Assembly (NCBI RefSeq): GCF_020360975.1
Contig: NW_025408668.1
Coordinates: 7,750,001-7,814,000 of the forward strand
Direction: 5' to 3'
Source of the DNA: Hirsutella rhossiliensis
Lineage: Eukaryota > Ascomycota > Sordariomycetes > Hypocreales > Ophiocordycipitaceae
Length of the DNA: 64,000 nucleotides
The position numbers and the translations under genes are program-made. Below the pieces are notes generated by a model, which saw nothing but the letters and a program-made list of their open reading frames with translations, was not told the origin of the DNA and made no database searches. Below are positions 53,513 through 64,000 of the stretch, in pieces; the first letter of the stretch is position 1; each line of letters starts with the position of its first letter.

Positions 53513-56500
53513 CTATCCTGCCATGGCCAGCATATGCGATGTAATGGAGCTCATGCGCTCGCTTGTCAGCTTCAGCGAAAGCCTCAACAACTCTCGCGCC
53601 ACCTCCGGCTTCTCCTTTTGAATCTTCAGCCAGCTCTCGCGGTTCATCACCCAAAGCACGCTATCTCGATCCACCTGCACTGTCGCCGTCCGTTCCGTTT
53701 CCGAGAAGAATGGCAGCTCCCCGCAAGTCGTCCCTGCCACGATGCTCTCGCACAGCCATCCCTGCGGAAGGTCGTATTCGGCGCGCACTATGCCGCTCTC
53801 GACCAGATAGAAGCCCTTGGCCTGCTCTCCACGTCGGAAGAGGACCGTCCCCGCGGCGCATTCCTGGCGTTTAAAGTAGGCCGTCGCCTGAAACCAAAAG
53901 TCCTCATTCTTGTCGCTGAGCCCCTGGAAAACCTGGAGCATGAGACGCAGTGGCTCCTGGAAGCTCTGCCATCTTGTCGGGCGCTGGATTTCGACGCTGG
54001 TGAGCGCCTCGCGCGCCGCCTCGACCTGATGGCTTCGTCGAGGCGAGTTGAAGGGTGGATCAAACGACGAAAAAGCCGACGCTTCCGCGCCCGTGGGAAC
54101 GTCGAGACTTGTGGTGGGTTTCTTCTTGGTTGAATTCAGCTCTTGCTGCCTGGCGTAAAGCGTCTTCAGAAGCTCATTTTCGCAACTCTCCAGCGCCGAG
54201 TTGAGAGTCGGCAGCATCAACACCTCAATCTCATCCGTCCCGAGACCGACGGCGCGAAGATTTTGCCCCAACTGGCTCTCGTCATCCACGCCGCTGAGGA
54301 CGAAGAGAACGCCTTTGCCATGTAAAAGTCGGCTGATGGTGTTGAACGCCTCGCCGGCCGAGTAATCCAGGCCGCTGACGTGCCACATGTCCAATATGAC
54401 AAACTTGATGGGTTTCCTCGCAAACGCCTGGTCATCCAAGATGGCGCGGATTTTCTCGTCGACGCTGACGACGGTGCCAAAAAATAGGTACCCTGTGAGC
54501 TTGATGATGTAGATCTGCCGCCCGACCTGCTGAAGGTAATGTTGCTGTGACGGGTTGCGACGGACGGTAGAGGTGACGACATCTCCGCCATACGCGCCCC
54601 TGATTGCCGACACCCTCGACGTCTGAATGATTAGCGACACAAACGCCAACAGAATCCCAACGCCGATGCCAACGACAAAGTCGTAGATTCCCATGACCAG
54701 GACAATGACAATGACGGTGAGATATTCGGCCAACTTGAGCTTCTTCCGCGGAAGCCAGACAGCCTCCAGCAACAGCTCAAAGCCGAGATCAAATATCAGG
54801 GTCGCCACCATCATCACTGGGATGAAACCGATGATGGAAGGACCAACCATCATCATGCCTACCGTCAGGGCAGCCAACATGAAACCCGCAAGCCGCCTGT
54901 CGCCTCCGGAGCGGATGAAGAAGACGGTATTGGCGTACACCAGGTAGTTCTGAATGCTACCGCAGCACCCCGACAGGAAGTTGGAAAAGCCATGAAGCTT
55001 CAGCTCCCTGTCCAGGTCCGCATTGTCCTCGCCGCAGTTGAGCGCAAGAGCCGGAACGTTGATGGGGACGTGGAGAATGCCAAAGAAGGTCAGGGCCAGC
55101 ATCGCAGGAATCACTTCGGCGACAGCCCCCCAGTGTACCAAGTCAAATCCTGTCGACCCGTCAGCCCTGGATGTCAGCGGTTGCCAATGACGGTGAACGA
55201 CTCACTGTACAGGGTGTAGAAATACCACCAAGGCTCTCCCGGTGGTGGGCCATTGAAAATCCAACCGTCATCGCGCAAGCTGTCGGCATTCAGAGCGTCG
55301 ATGGACACGACGAATATGTAAAAGACCAAGGGTATGGCGAGGATGTAGAGCGGCAGGAAATACTTGGATCGCACTTTCGACTGGCCATAGAAGAGAGCGA
55401 TTGACAAGACGAGGGGAAACACCCACAGCAGGACTGTGTCGGACTGTGTGAGCTTGACCAACGTGTCGAGGTTATACTCGAGGCTTCCGTCGAGGCGCGC
55501 AGAGACCTCGAAGCCGGTTGCAATGAGAAACCAGCCGACGCCGCCAATGCAGCCAATCAAGATGTGCCTCGGGATGAAGCCGACCATGAAGCCGAACTTG
55601 AACCTGCCCATGAGATAGAAGACGAGCCCTGTCATCATAGAACTGGCGGCGTAAGCCACGATGGTGGTCGCAATCACTGCTTCTGGATTTTCCGGGCCGA
55701 CAGTGTCCATGATTTTCAGGGCCATGTTGTGGAAGAATGGAACAACCTCGATCTGCGTGCGCCCAGGTTAGCCGATGGCTGGATCCCACGAGTACACTCT
55801 ATTCCCTACCAGCTCCGATCCAACGGCTCCTTTGAAGATGCTCCCGGATGAGAAGATGACCTGGGACACGATTGTGCTGACGTAGTATATCGAGAGACCG
55901 GCCGATCCTAGATGGGCAAAGATGGGCTTTCCGAGAGGAAATAATATCATGCCTAGACTCGCCAGTCAGTCACCCAGCCCGAGGAGAAAGGGAGAAGGAA
56001 GAGACTGACCGTAGGACAGGGCGTCTAGAACATTAAGGAGAAGCCCAACAAGGACAGCAGGGAGACACGAGGCTGGACTCAGAACCGCATTCTGCCATAT
56101 GGCTCTTCGATCCCAATGGCGCGGGTTGGCCGTCACCGCGACAGCGTGAAGGGCGCGCTCTTCGACCTGGCGGCCGCGCTCGACCAACCTGCCCAACCAC
56201 CTGAGCCCGTGGGAACGCTTTTGCCCTTCAATGTCGGCAACGTCGCCGAAGGCGTCCTGGGACGTGGTCTCGCTCAACAGCGGCGTGTCTTCGGTCACTT
56301 CGGCTTGAGCATTGTCTGCGCAATGTCGAGGTTCGGCTTGAAGGGACGCGCGCCGCTGCGGCTTCGGCCCGGCTTGCCGACTATCGGTCGATATGGGCGC
56401 GTCGGTAGTCACCGAGTCTGGGGGGGACCTCCTGAGAAGGTTGGACAGCACCGACGGCCCGTCGCTGTCTTCTCCCGTGTTATCCGCTTCGCTCTCCGGC

Positions 56501-56998
56501 GATGTTGGCTCTGACAGCTCGAGGATTGTGTGAGAGGCACCGGCGTCATCGTCTGTGGGCTCACTGCTGTCATGTTCTAGCGCAAACAGATCCTGGACCG
56601 ATGGTCGTGATCGCTGCAAGAAGGACGGCCTCCGCTGAGCCGCGCCGTCAGACAGCAGGTAGCTCGCCAGCTCGGCCGTGTCTTCGCGCACGGTGCGGGC
56701 GTTCTGACTGCTATCGACGGGCACTACCTCGCGTCAGCGCCGGCAAACGATGGAGTCGAGGCCGGGGCCGCTCACCCAGCTGCTCTCGCATAGACGCATG
56801 AATGTAGGAGCGGATGGGCCCTCTGAGTCCCTGGGACGAGCCGAGCGACGACGACAGCAGGCGGGAGGACGGCGGGGGCGGGACGGGCTCGTCGGGAGGG
56901 CTGCCCGAGCTGTCGGGGATGGCCTCTCGCGAGAGAGACAGAGAGAGGCTGGGCCGTCTCCGGCCCCACGGAGAGAAGCCCAGGACGGAGTTGGACAT
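53513..56998 (-). CDS. SulP-family transporter with STAS and cyclic-nucleotide-binding-like domains
   Basis: Five exons, 56998-56776, 56723-56010, 55952-55810, 55752-55206 and 55149-53513, 1087 residues; every join keeps frame. The N-terminal 260 residues are Ser/Pro-rich and acidic. The SulP membrane core follows (about 300-750), including LDALSYGMILFPLG at the exon 2/3 join, MTGLVFYLMGRFKFG, PRHILIGCIGGVGWF and VVGIGVGILLAFV. The STAS domain comes next (IKLTGYLFFGTVVSVDEKI, FVILDMWHVSGLDYSAGEAF), and the C-terminus is a cNMP-binding fold (AAGTVLFRRGEQAKGFYLVESG, GELPFF, RTATVQ). This domain set is that of the yeast YGR125W/Vsb1 group at the vacuole; substrate is uncertain, and sulfate is not implied. 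Confidence 0.92.
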
Positions 56999-58361
56999 GA
57001 CGGGTGTCGGTTCCGGCAGCTGCCCAGGAGCGGACGAGCGCCTCGTCTAGCACGGTCGCATGGGGTTGGCTGGTGCTGAGGAGAGTGAGGAGGGTGACGG
57101 GCGTGCGATGGGCGAGAAGGTGAGGGGGATCAGGAGGAGAGAGGGCGCTTCGGAAAGGGTGGGTAAGTTAAGCCAAAAGTCAATCCGGGGGGACGGAGAT
57201 TTCATCAAGGTTGCCGCGACCTTGGCTCTCATCGACGCTTACCTCGAGATGCTCGCTTGGCTGATGGAGCAAAGATGGGGCCAAGATGGGGCCGAGTCGA
57301 GGATAGCTCGAGAGGGCGAGCTCCAGGGCAAAACAAATGTGTTGCTGCATCATCAACATTCCGCTTGACCATTAAAAATGGAAAGCTTTTGTGGGGGGAC
57401 TGGAGGGTAACTTAGGGAAGTGAGTGTGCATCGGGAGTCGACACCTTTGCGGCCTTGCTCATTGCAAAGACGCATGCCTACCTACTGTACAGTGGCACGG
57501 ACAGTACGAGGTGCTGCACCGTCCACCTACCACTTATTAGTCCTGTACTAATTACTTACTGTACCTTACTTGTTTGTATGTATGCACAGGTCATGGATGG
57601 CGTCAGTTTGCACATGCTGTCTGTACGTAACAGGATGGGCTGCAGACCAATTGCCTCGATGACGGCCAGTGTGGGGAAGCAGCCTCCAATTGGCCTCGGC
57701 AGCAAGCAAAACGGCGATGCATCTTTGTTCCATGACATGTCTCACATCCTTCTTCTTATATTCCTTGTTCTGATCAGACATGTGCTCTGCCGAACCGGGA
57801 TCCTCGTCCCTGTCCACACGCCTTCTCCGCTACAGACTTCGTACGCCCGCATCGCATGCGTACGGACCATCAACGCTGCATGCGCAAAGGCAAAGCGCGC
57901 CTGCAGAAACCCGTCTTCGGCACCATGCTCCGTCCCGGCTTGCCTGTGCAAGAGCATCCCGCCATTGGCGCATATCGGTGCCTCTCCACTGTATGCCACT
58001 GTATGTATGCATCTCTGCACGCCCAACGGACATGCAAGCGACATCCTCCGATGCTCGGCCATGCCTGCGGCTGCGCACTCTCACCGAGCAGCCCGCCCCT
58101 GCTCTCACCGCACAAGACGGAGCGTGGTCCTGGTGTCTGCACAGCCTGCCCTGCCCGCATGACCTTGGGCGCATACTCTCGCTCGGCCCAATTGGTCCAA
58201 CCTTGTAGCACTCAGCGCTTCGACGGGCGCCACGTCGATTTTCTCCCTTGTCGTCATCTGTCGCTGCCCCGGCTGTTTGGTGCCGAACCCCAGGCATCGC
58301 GGCGAGCTTCACCGCACCACGGCCGCCGCTCTTAGATTGTAAATCGTGCTTCGCATGTGTG
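56999..58361. other. 1.4 kb intergenic region
   Basis: SulP promoter on the left, PSF1 3' flank on the right. The palindrome ACTGTACAGT occurs at 57484-57493. Open frames in 57450-58340 overlap on both strands and show no protein features. Confidence 0.45.
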
Positions 58362-59135
58362 TCAGCCGAGTTTCTGCAAGTATCCCTGCGCAATCAGCCG
58401 TTCCACGTCCCCTTGCCGGACATAAAACTGGCTGTTCTTTGTCAAAGTGATTGCCCTGTGGAAGCACCAAGCTGGTTAGCCTCGACTGTCGCGACCAAGG
58501 AGGCGCGCCACTTGCCCGTATTCTGTCTGAATCTCGCCGGCGTCCTTGAGCACTCGCACGTCGATAAACAGGTCGCGCGGCGGTTCGAGGCTGCCCGTGA
58601 GGTCGATGTCTGTCCACTGTCCCTTGTATGCGGCTAGCAAGTCGCTATACTGGCGCACGTACTCCTCTTCCTGAGGGCTGAGGCTGCTCGTTGCTCCGTC
58701 GCCTGCGGCTTGTGGTCCGCCATTGGCACCGCCGCTCGACTCGCGCACCTGCAGCCCCGATAGATCAACGACGTCGGACCCGTTCCACACCAGCTCCTCG
58801 AGCTTGTCGGTTCGCGTTCGGTGGTAAGCGAGCAGGCACCGCTTGTTCCGGCGCATGGATAGATGGTTCACCAACAGGGTGCAGGCAACGGCTTGGTCCG
58901 CGGCGGGATCGAAGGAACCCTGAAAGGGCTCCAGCAGGTCGGTAACGTCTTTGTCAAGGTCCCTGACCTCCTTCGTCACTGCGCGCACAATCTCGGTCTG
59001 GTACGGCGGGAGGTGCGCGAGGTTCTGCGTCCTCTTGGCGTGCTGGACCTGCAGTTGAGAGTTAGACCCTTCTCTGCTTGGACGTGATGAATTTGAACGT
59101 CATCGCACCAGCTTGACCCCCAAGTCACCGTACAT
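58362..59135 (-). CDS. PSF1: GINS complex subunit PSF1
   Basis: Part of the GINS tetramer in the CMG helicase at replication forks. Three exons, 59135-59109, 59048-58516 and 58455-58362, 217 residues, the usual PSF1 size. Exon 1 codes only MYGDLGVKL; exon 2 starts VQHAKRTQNLAHLPPYQ, a family signature, and carries HLSMRRNKRCLLAYHRTR; exon 3 codes the small C-terminal domain, LTKNSQFYVRQGDVERLIAQ. Intron 2 has a GC donor (GCAAGT) and a CAG acceptor; only this choice gives the family join EYGAITLTKNSQ, and the nearest GT does not keep frame. Confidence 0.93.
58456..58515 (-). other. GC-AG intron in PSF1 (60 nt)
   Basis: The donor reads GG/GCAAGT and the acceptor CACAG/G. GC donors are a minority class in fungi and usually have the otherwise perfect AAGT context seen here. 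Confidence 0.8.
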
Positions 59136-60513
59136 CGTTTCCTCGGGACTTTGCGGTGGCCCTGATGTCGATTGTGTTTGTGTGTATCCGGAGCGTCGAC
59201 GCGTTGCCTTTGCTAGGGGACGCTTGTTTCTCCTTGCAAGCTACCCCGCTAAGAAATCGCGCCTATCATGACCAAGCAATGCCCGAGCGCCTCTATAGTA
59301 GACATCTCGGTGCCACTGGCTACGACAATCCATAAGTGAGCCTAAATCGGTCCTTTATGACCTCATTGTGATTTGATCAGATCCGTCGCCTTGTATGCGA
59401 GGGCTGCTTCAATAGCAAACGCTCACTCTTCTTTTCATACCTTCTCTTTAGTCTATTCAACATAATGCAGGAGACCAAATACCATCCCAGGCAGAGGAAT
59501 TCTACTAATCGCCAAGATTGACCGAGAAGCAGGCATATCCAAGACTCACGGAGAGGAGAGGGCAGGCATCCCTGGTGCCGACGGACTCGATCCTCAACAG
59601 TCTTCTACGCAGTCAAACCGAACCTCTTGCAGCTGAAATTTTCCAGCGCCCAACATAGTGCCTGACAGTGGGATGGGCAACAATTACTTGCGGCTCCCAT
59701 GAACATGGCGGCCCCCGCTCTCCATACGGGTGAGGAGGCAGAGACAAATGGAAAGGCCTCGGCGAGACGAAGCCGGAAGGCGGCGTATACCACTACCTCA
59801 CTAGAAAACCCTCGCCGCTCGAGTTGACAGTGGCGCAATCGAATACGTCCGTAGAGCTTGGTTCATGTTCGGCTGTTGAAATCGCATTAGCACAAGTCTC
59901 TCATCTTTTCTGTGCTAAGCTGAGAGGCAAACGGCAAAAGTTCAGAGATGCACAATGTGCTTGCTGTTTCGTCAAGCGGGGGGTCTTGAGGCCCCCTCCG
60001 AAACACGGACCAATTTTTCTCATCACCATACAGATACAGAGACAGGGGAGCTGGAAAAAATGCGTCCAAGAGAAGGTGAGGAAGCATACCAATGGATACG
60101 GTCGCGGAGCGGCGGCATGCCGCTGAGCACAAACCAGCTCTTTCAACGTGACATTGGATCAGCTGTGGCTGTCGTGACTGTCGGGAGTGCGCGGCGACCC
60201 GTAAAGTCGCGTGCCTTCCAGGAGCATCGCAGGATGCGGTTTGGAAAAACCAAAAGCTGCATTTCGGAGCTTAGTGGGAATTTATCAGAAATTTTGCATG
60301 CCGGCGCGGAGAATTGTCGGGCCGTGGACCAGTGTAGCCCCGCGCTACCAATGAGCTTAGGCAACAGCTCTGGTAATGCCGGAGCTTGATCCATCATCCA
60401 TCATTCAACCAGTTGTAACGTCACAGCAACTCCTCTCTGCCAACTGACTCTCCCGACAATCTTTCGCCTTGACGAGCCGCATAATAGTGCATCCCGTCAA
60501 TGTGAGAGCCACC
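59136..60513. other. divergent intergenic region (PSF1 / RPN13)
   Basis: 1.4 kb with both promoters. No gene is supported; the composition is less GC-rich around 59370-59540. Confidence 0.45.
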
Positions 60514-62026
60514 ATGCCCATCTCTCCCATCATCACCTTCAAGGCTGGCCAGTGTGACCTCGACGTAAGTTGCAAAGCCTTGGCCTCAGATACCCCCCCG
60601 CTTGATACTGATAGAGTTGGTACCTAGACCTCGTCGACGCCAGCCAAGGTCAAGCCTCAGCCCCAGCCCGGCTACATTTACCTTTACTCCGAAGATGGTC
60701 AGTTAACAGTGTCCGGCGGCCGATGGAACCCACGGGCTAACCTCGCCTAGACTTGGTTCATTTTTGTTGGCGGAAACGCGACGACTCGCTGGACGAGCCT
60801 GAGCTCGACCTGGTGATGGTGCCCACCGACGGCAGCTTCGTTCCTTACGATTCCAAGTCGACAGCACACCCGACAGCCAAGACGAACGGCCGTATATTCG
60901 CCCTCAAGTTCGCCTCTTCGTCGCAACGATACCTCTTCTGGATGCAGTCCAAGCCTCAGAGCCGAAATGGTGATGCTGCCTGGTTCAGTCCTAGAGATCG
61001 CAAGATCGGGGCCATTGTTCATCGCCTCCTGCAAGGTGAAGAAGTCAACGTGTCCAGCGAATTAGCAGCCGTCCGCAACACAGACAACCGGCGAGACGAC
61101 GACGACGAGCCAATGGAAGACGTTGAGGGCCTCCGTGGTCCTCACAACCACCGCGGAAGTGGAAGTGGCGGTGCAGGACCCGATGCAACCGGAGGAGACA
61201 TCAGAGAAGAAGGCGAAGGCTCGAGGGAAGGTGGTGCTGACGGTGCAAGAGCGTAGGTGATTCCCATCCTATGGCTTGTCGACGGTGGCATGCGACTGGC
61301 GAGTCAAGGTCGCGGCTTTCAAGAGTCGAGGACAAGCTCTCAAGATTCAAAACTGGAGTCATTGGACGTTTAAATTTAAAACATGTTCCATTTTGGAGAG
61401 AAGCCGGCCCGCCGTGACTTGATGGACCTGCGCTCCGCATTCGTAATGCGATGGGCTAACCGTCCAACAGGGCCTCTTCGTCGGCGCCCGACGCGGCTGC
61501 TGCGGTGAGAAACTTCCTGGAGTCTCTCAGAGACCAGCCTGGGCTTTCTGGACGGCAGCAGCAGCAGCAGCAGCAGCAAAGCGACCTGCCCTACCCTCAT
61601 CTCAGCCACCTTCTCCCGACGTCCATCACGGTATCAATGATGGAGACTGCATCTTCCGAGCTTGTCGAGTCGCTCCTGGGCCTCTTACCCCCAGCCGTGA
61701 TGGTGCTCGCCAGCGGCTCGTCCGGCTTCGACGGTAGACAGGAGCCGACGACCGAGATGGTAGAGGCGGCAAAGGCATCTCTTTCTCCCGACGACAAACG
61801 CAGCTTGCTCAAGAAGGTGATGCGCAGCCCGCAGTTTCACCAGGCGCTGGGAAGCCTGACCATGGCTCTGCGGGACGGGGGTCTGCCCGGGGTTGCCGAC
61901 GCACTTGGCGTGAAGGTTGAGAACGGCGGTTATATTAGAGATGGCGGGATGCCGATGGGCGGTGGACATGCCGTCAGGGCCTTTGTGGAGGGAGTCAAGA
62001 CGACGGTTCGGGAGGAGAATCCTTAG
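60514..62026 (+). CDS. RPN13: proteasome ubiquitin receptor Rpn13 (ADRM1 type)
   Basis: 19S regulatory-particle subunit that binds ubiquitin and the deubiquitinase UCH37. Four exons, 60514-60564, 60628-60697, 60751-61252 and 61471-62026, 392 residues. The N-terminal Pru domain starts in exon 1 (ITFKAGQCDLD) and continues with GYIYLYSEDDLVHFCWRKR, DLVMVPTDGSFVPY and SSQRYLFWMQS. After an acidic and Gly-rich linker (exon 3 end) comes a polyglutamine stretch and a C-terminal DEUBAD-like helical domain (LSPDDKRSLLKKVMRSPQFHQALGSL), as in animal ADRM1; yeast Rpn13 lacks that domain. The last intron (218 nt) is long and ends GCTAACCGTCCAACAG. Confidence 0.93.
61556..61582 (+). repeat. CAG trinucleotide run coding polyglutamine
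   Basis: About nine glutamine codons (eight CAG followed by CAA) in exon 4 of RPN13, between linker and DEUBAD domain. Confidence 0.85.
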
Positions 62027-62480
62027 GGCATCACCACCATCCAGGCGAATGCACATGGCCGAGGTTGGGGGAGATGGCAGCTGGAACCCGTCCTGGGTTT
62101 GCTGGATCCTGTTACCTTACTTCGTACTACCTACTCAAGATACCTTGCATCCGTAATGCGATTCTTTCTTCTAGGTAGCAAACATCCATTTCCAGCCGTG
62201 TCGCAACTCAGTGCTGGATGCTGGATAGGCTGTCGCGGACTGGCATGCTAAACTGGGAAGTTGAGCGGGTCGTCAGGTACCGTCAACCGGCGGCAGCTGC
62301 AGGCGGGGCCTGCTAGGTACCTAATTATTACGGCATTATTACCTACGCCTCCACTGCAGCTGGCCTTTGTCGCCGGCCAACTCGCACTTTCTCATCGCAT
62401 TCGCTCTCCTACTACCCTGTTTCGACAAGGTTCAAGACCTCGCACGCCGCGTCAATCGCCTGTACTCTCACGCCGTCATC
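62027..62480. other. intergenic region between RPN13 and the splicing-factor gene
   Basis: It contains TACCTACTC/TACCTTAC-type short motifs at 62110-62150 and the promoter of the next gene. No gene seen. Confidence 0.4.
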
Positions 62481-63715
62481 ATGGAGCTCGACTTTCCGAC
62501 AAACCCGGACGAGTTCAACAACGACGAGCGCATTTCCTTTTCCAAGCTCGACAACACGTTCATCGCCGTGCACGACGATGGCACCGAGTTCGAGTTCGAC
62601 GCGGACCTGAAGCAGTGGCTCCCAACCGACCAGGACCTCTTGGAAGAGGTGGATGAGCTTTGGGATGGGGCATCCTCCGCAGAGGCTGATGAAGATTTAC
62701 AGAGGAAGCGAAAGCACTGGGACGCAGAGAATGGATCTGCAGTGAGTGGCCCTTTGCCCCGGCTTCCTGCCCTGCCGAGACGAGATGCAGAATCGAGCAG
62801 GGCAACCGCTTTGACTTGATACGTTACTGAATGTATTTCTTTCAGGGTCCCGAATCGTCGGCGCCCGTGCGCCTCAAGAAGAAGCCAAAGCCTCCCCCCA
62901 AGCCTAAGCAAAACACGGCAGTCTATGTCACCGGGCTACCCCTCGACGCGACCGTCCCCGAGATCCACGAGCTCTTCTCCCGCAAGGGCGGTCTCATCGC
63001 CGAGGAAATCGACAGCCGCGCCCCGAGAATCAAGCTGTACAAGGACGAGGCCGGCAACTTCAAGGGCGACGCGCTGGTCGTCTTCTTCAAGCCCGACAGC
63101 GTTCGGATGGCCATTATGCTACTGGACGAGACGGATTTTCGATTCTTGTCCAGTGGCAAAGGGGAAGGGAAAATGCGTGTCCAGGAGGCTGATTCTAGCT
63201 ACAAGAAAGTGAAATACGACCAGGACGGCGCGGCCGGCAGCCCCGAGCCCGGCCAGCAAAAGGAGGCCCGCCGGCCGAGGAACGACAAGGACCGACAAAA
63301 GGTCATCAAGAAAACGCAGAAGCTGGACGCCCGACTGGCTGACTGGAGTGACGAGGAGGACGACCGGTTTCCCGCCTTGGGGGGGCACGATTCGAAGCGT
63401 TTGAGGACGGTAGTACTTCGCCAGATGTTCAGGATATTTGAGATTGAGGAGGATCCGGCATCTTTGCTCGAGATCAAGGAGGATATCCGGGAGGAGTGTT
63501 CCAAGCTAGGAATCGTTACTAACGTGGTGCTCTACGATCAGGAGCCGGAGGGAATCGTCACAATCAAGTTTCAAAACGCTGAGTCCGCCGCGGCGTGCGT
63601 TGACGCCATGAACGGCAGGCCCTTTGACGGCCGCATTGTCGGAGCGTCTCTTGCAACCGGCAAGGAAAAGTTTAGAAAGAGCGGCTCGACAAACAACGAT
63701 GAAGATTCCGACTAG
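62481..63715 (+). CDS. Tat-SF1/Cus2-like U2 snRNP-associated splicing factor
   Basis: Two exons, 62481-62741 and 62846-63715, 376 residues. N-terminal acidic region with a Trp-containing segment (FDADLKQWLP, VDELWDG), then a basic linker (KKKPKPPPKPKQN), RRM1 (AVYVTGLPLDATVPEI, FKGDALVVFF) and RRM2 of the U2AF-homology type near the C-terminus, with VVLRQMFRIFEIEEDP, LEIKEDIREECSKLG, VTNVVLYDQEPEGIVTIKF and the closing RPFDGRIVGAS. In UHM domains the R-x-F loop (RPF) binds a tryptophan ligand of SF3b155. These proteins help U2 snRNP assemble into the prespliceosome. Confidence 0.93.
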
Positions 63716-63917
63716 CGGGCGACGGCAAGCCTCGTGAGGAGGGAGCCGAAAATATGTACAACAGCTGTATTATGGAGCTCATCAATATCCTGATACCCCG
63801 GTTTGGCGCGCGACTATGCTCCATCTCATGGAAGTTCCAACGATGGGATATGCTTGGGTGCTAAAGATTCAGCACACATGTGAGCAATGACGACCCTTGC
63901 TGCCCGGGGTGGGACGA

Positions 63918-64000
63918 CTAGACTCGGTTGGGCAATATGTCAAGCTCGACGGACTCGGCGAGGATATACCATATTGCCGCCTCGATGATCCTGTACGTTA
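63918..64000 (-). CDS. C-terminus of a minus-strand gene leaving the window
   Basis: From 63998 down to TAG at 63920-63918 the frame reads as a folded-looking C-terminus (RIIEAAIWYILAESVELDIL then PNRV). The other frames are broken or low in character. The protein is not identifiable from 26 residues. It is reported because the adjacent gene ends at 63715 and the hydrophobic/charged pattern looks coding. Confidence 0.4.
   Translation of the reverse strand, partial: TYRIIEAAIWYILAESVELDILPNRV

Noticed and set aside
52962..53654. Long N-terminal extension of the STK19-like frame
   Set aside because: It would pass through promoter-like DNA and has no protein character; the ATG at 52961 begins a typical basic head.
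57455..58340. Overlapping frames up to 235 codons on both strands
   Set aside because: Cys/His/Arg-rich random-looking translations in the gap between SulP and PSF1; no support beyond openness.

Overview
The window is a 64 kb piece of a GC-rich filamentous ascomycete nuclear genome, most likely Sordariomycetes and probably Hypocreales. The evidence is intron architecture (short GT-AG introns, often with a CTAAC branch point just before the acceptor), the CYP51B-type sterol demethylase, and several recognisable euascomycete families (proline-rich annexin, Kip2-type kinesin, DUF3074 protein, GINS PSF1). The genus cannot be fixed from sequence alone. Exon boundaries below were worked out by eye from reading frame, splice consensus and family continuity; all listed joins keep frame.

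Layout. 1-2769: the 5' part of a minus-strand Ty3/gypsy-type LTR retrotransposon (LTR, leader, gag with zinc knuckle, protease, start of the reverse-transcriptase linker) that runs off the left edge; it carries frame-breaking indels but keeps what looks like a complete -1 ribosomal frameshift signal at the gag/pol junction. 3.5-9.3 kb: annexin (-), then two small secreted-protein genes (+), one with 11-residue tandem repeats and one Cys/Trp-rich and probably GPI-anchored. 9.3-14.7 kb: a short-chain dehydrogenase and a large low-complexity coiled-coil protein (+). 15.6-19.6 kb: three minus-strand genes (unknown protein, secreted alpha/beta hydrolase, mitochondrial membrane protein). 20.4-25.5 kb: verprolin (+), mitoribosomal mL54 (-), a complex I accessory subunit (-) and a nucleolin-like protein (+); the last two share a divergent 470 bp promoter. 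27.5-34.7 kb: four plus-strand genes (single-TM protein, CYP51, DUF3074/START-like, coiled-coil protein). 35-46 kb: TAF7, a fucosyltransferase-like Golgi enzyme and a Kip2-type kinesin, all minus. 45.9-51.9 kb is a 6 kb gene-free block rich in GTAC-type palindromes and GGTA/TACC arrays. 51.9-57 kb: STK19-family protein and a SulP-STAS-cNMP transporter (-). 58.4-63.7 kb: GINS PSF1 (-), proteasome ubiquitin receptor Rpn13 (+), Tat-SF1/Cus2-like splicing factor (+), then the C-terminus of a minus-strand gene leaving the right edge.

The genes are mostly housekeeping (replication, transcription initiation, splicing, rRNA processing, mitochondria, sterols, cytoskeleton) with no common pathway and no secondary-metabolite cluster. 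The items most worth a second look are the frameshift signal in the retroelement, the E-box triplet in its LTR, the CGAA cluster at the CYP51 promoter, the recurrent ACTGTACAGT-like intergenic palindromes, and a GC-AG intron in PSF1. I did not find a CRISPR array, rRNA or tRNA gene, nor a clearly new multi-gene system.
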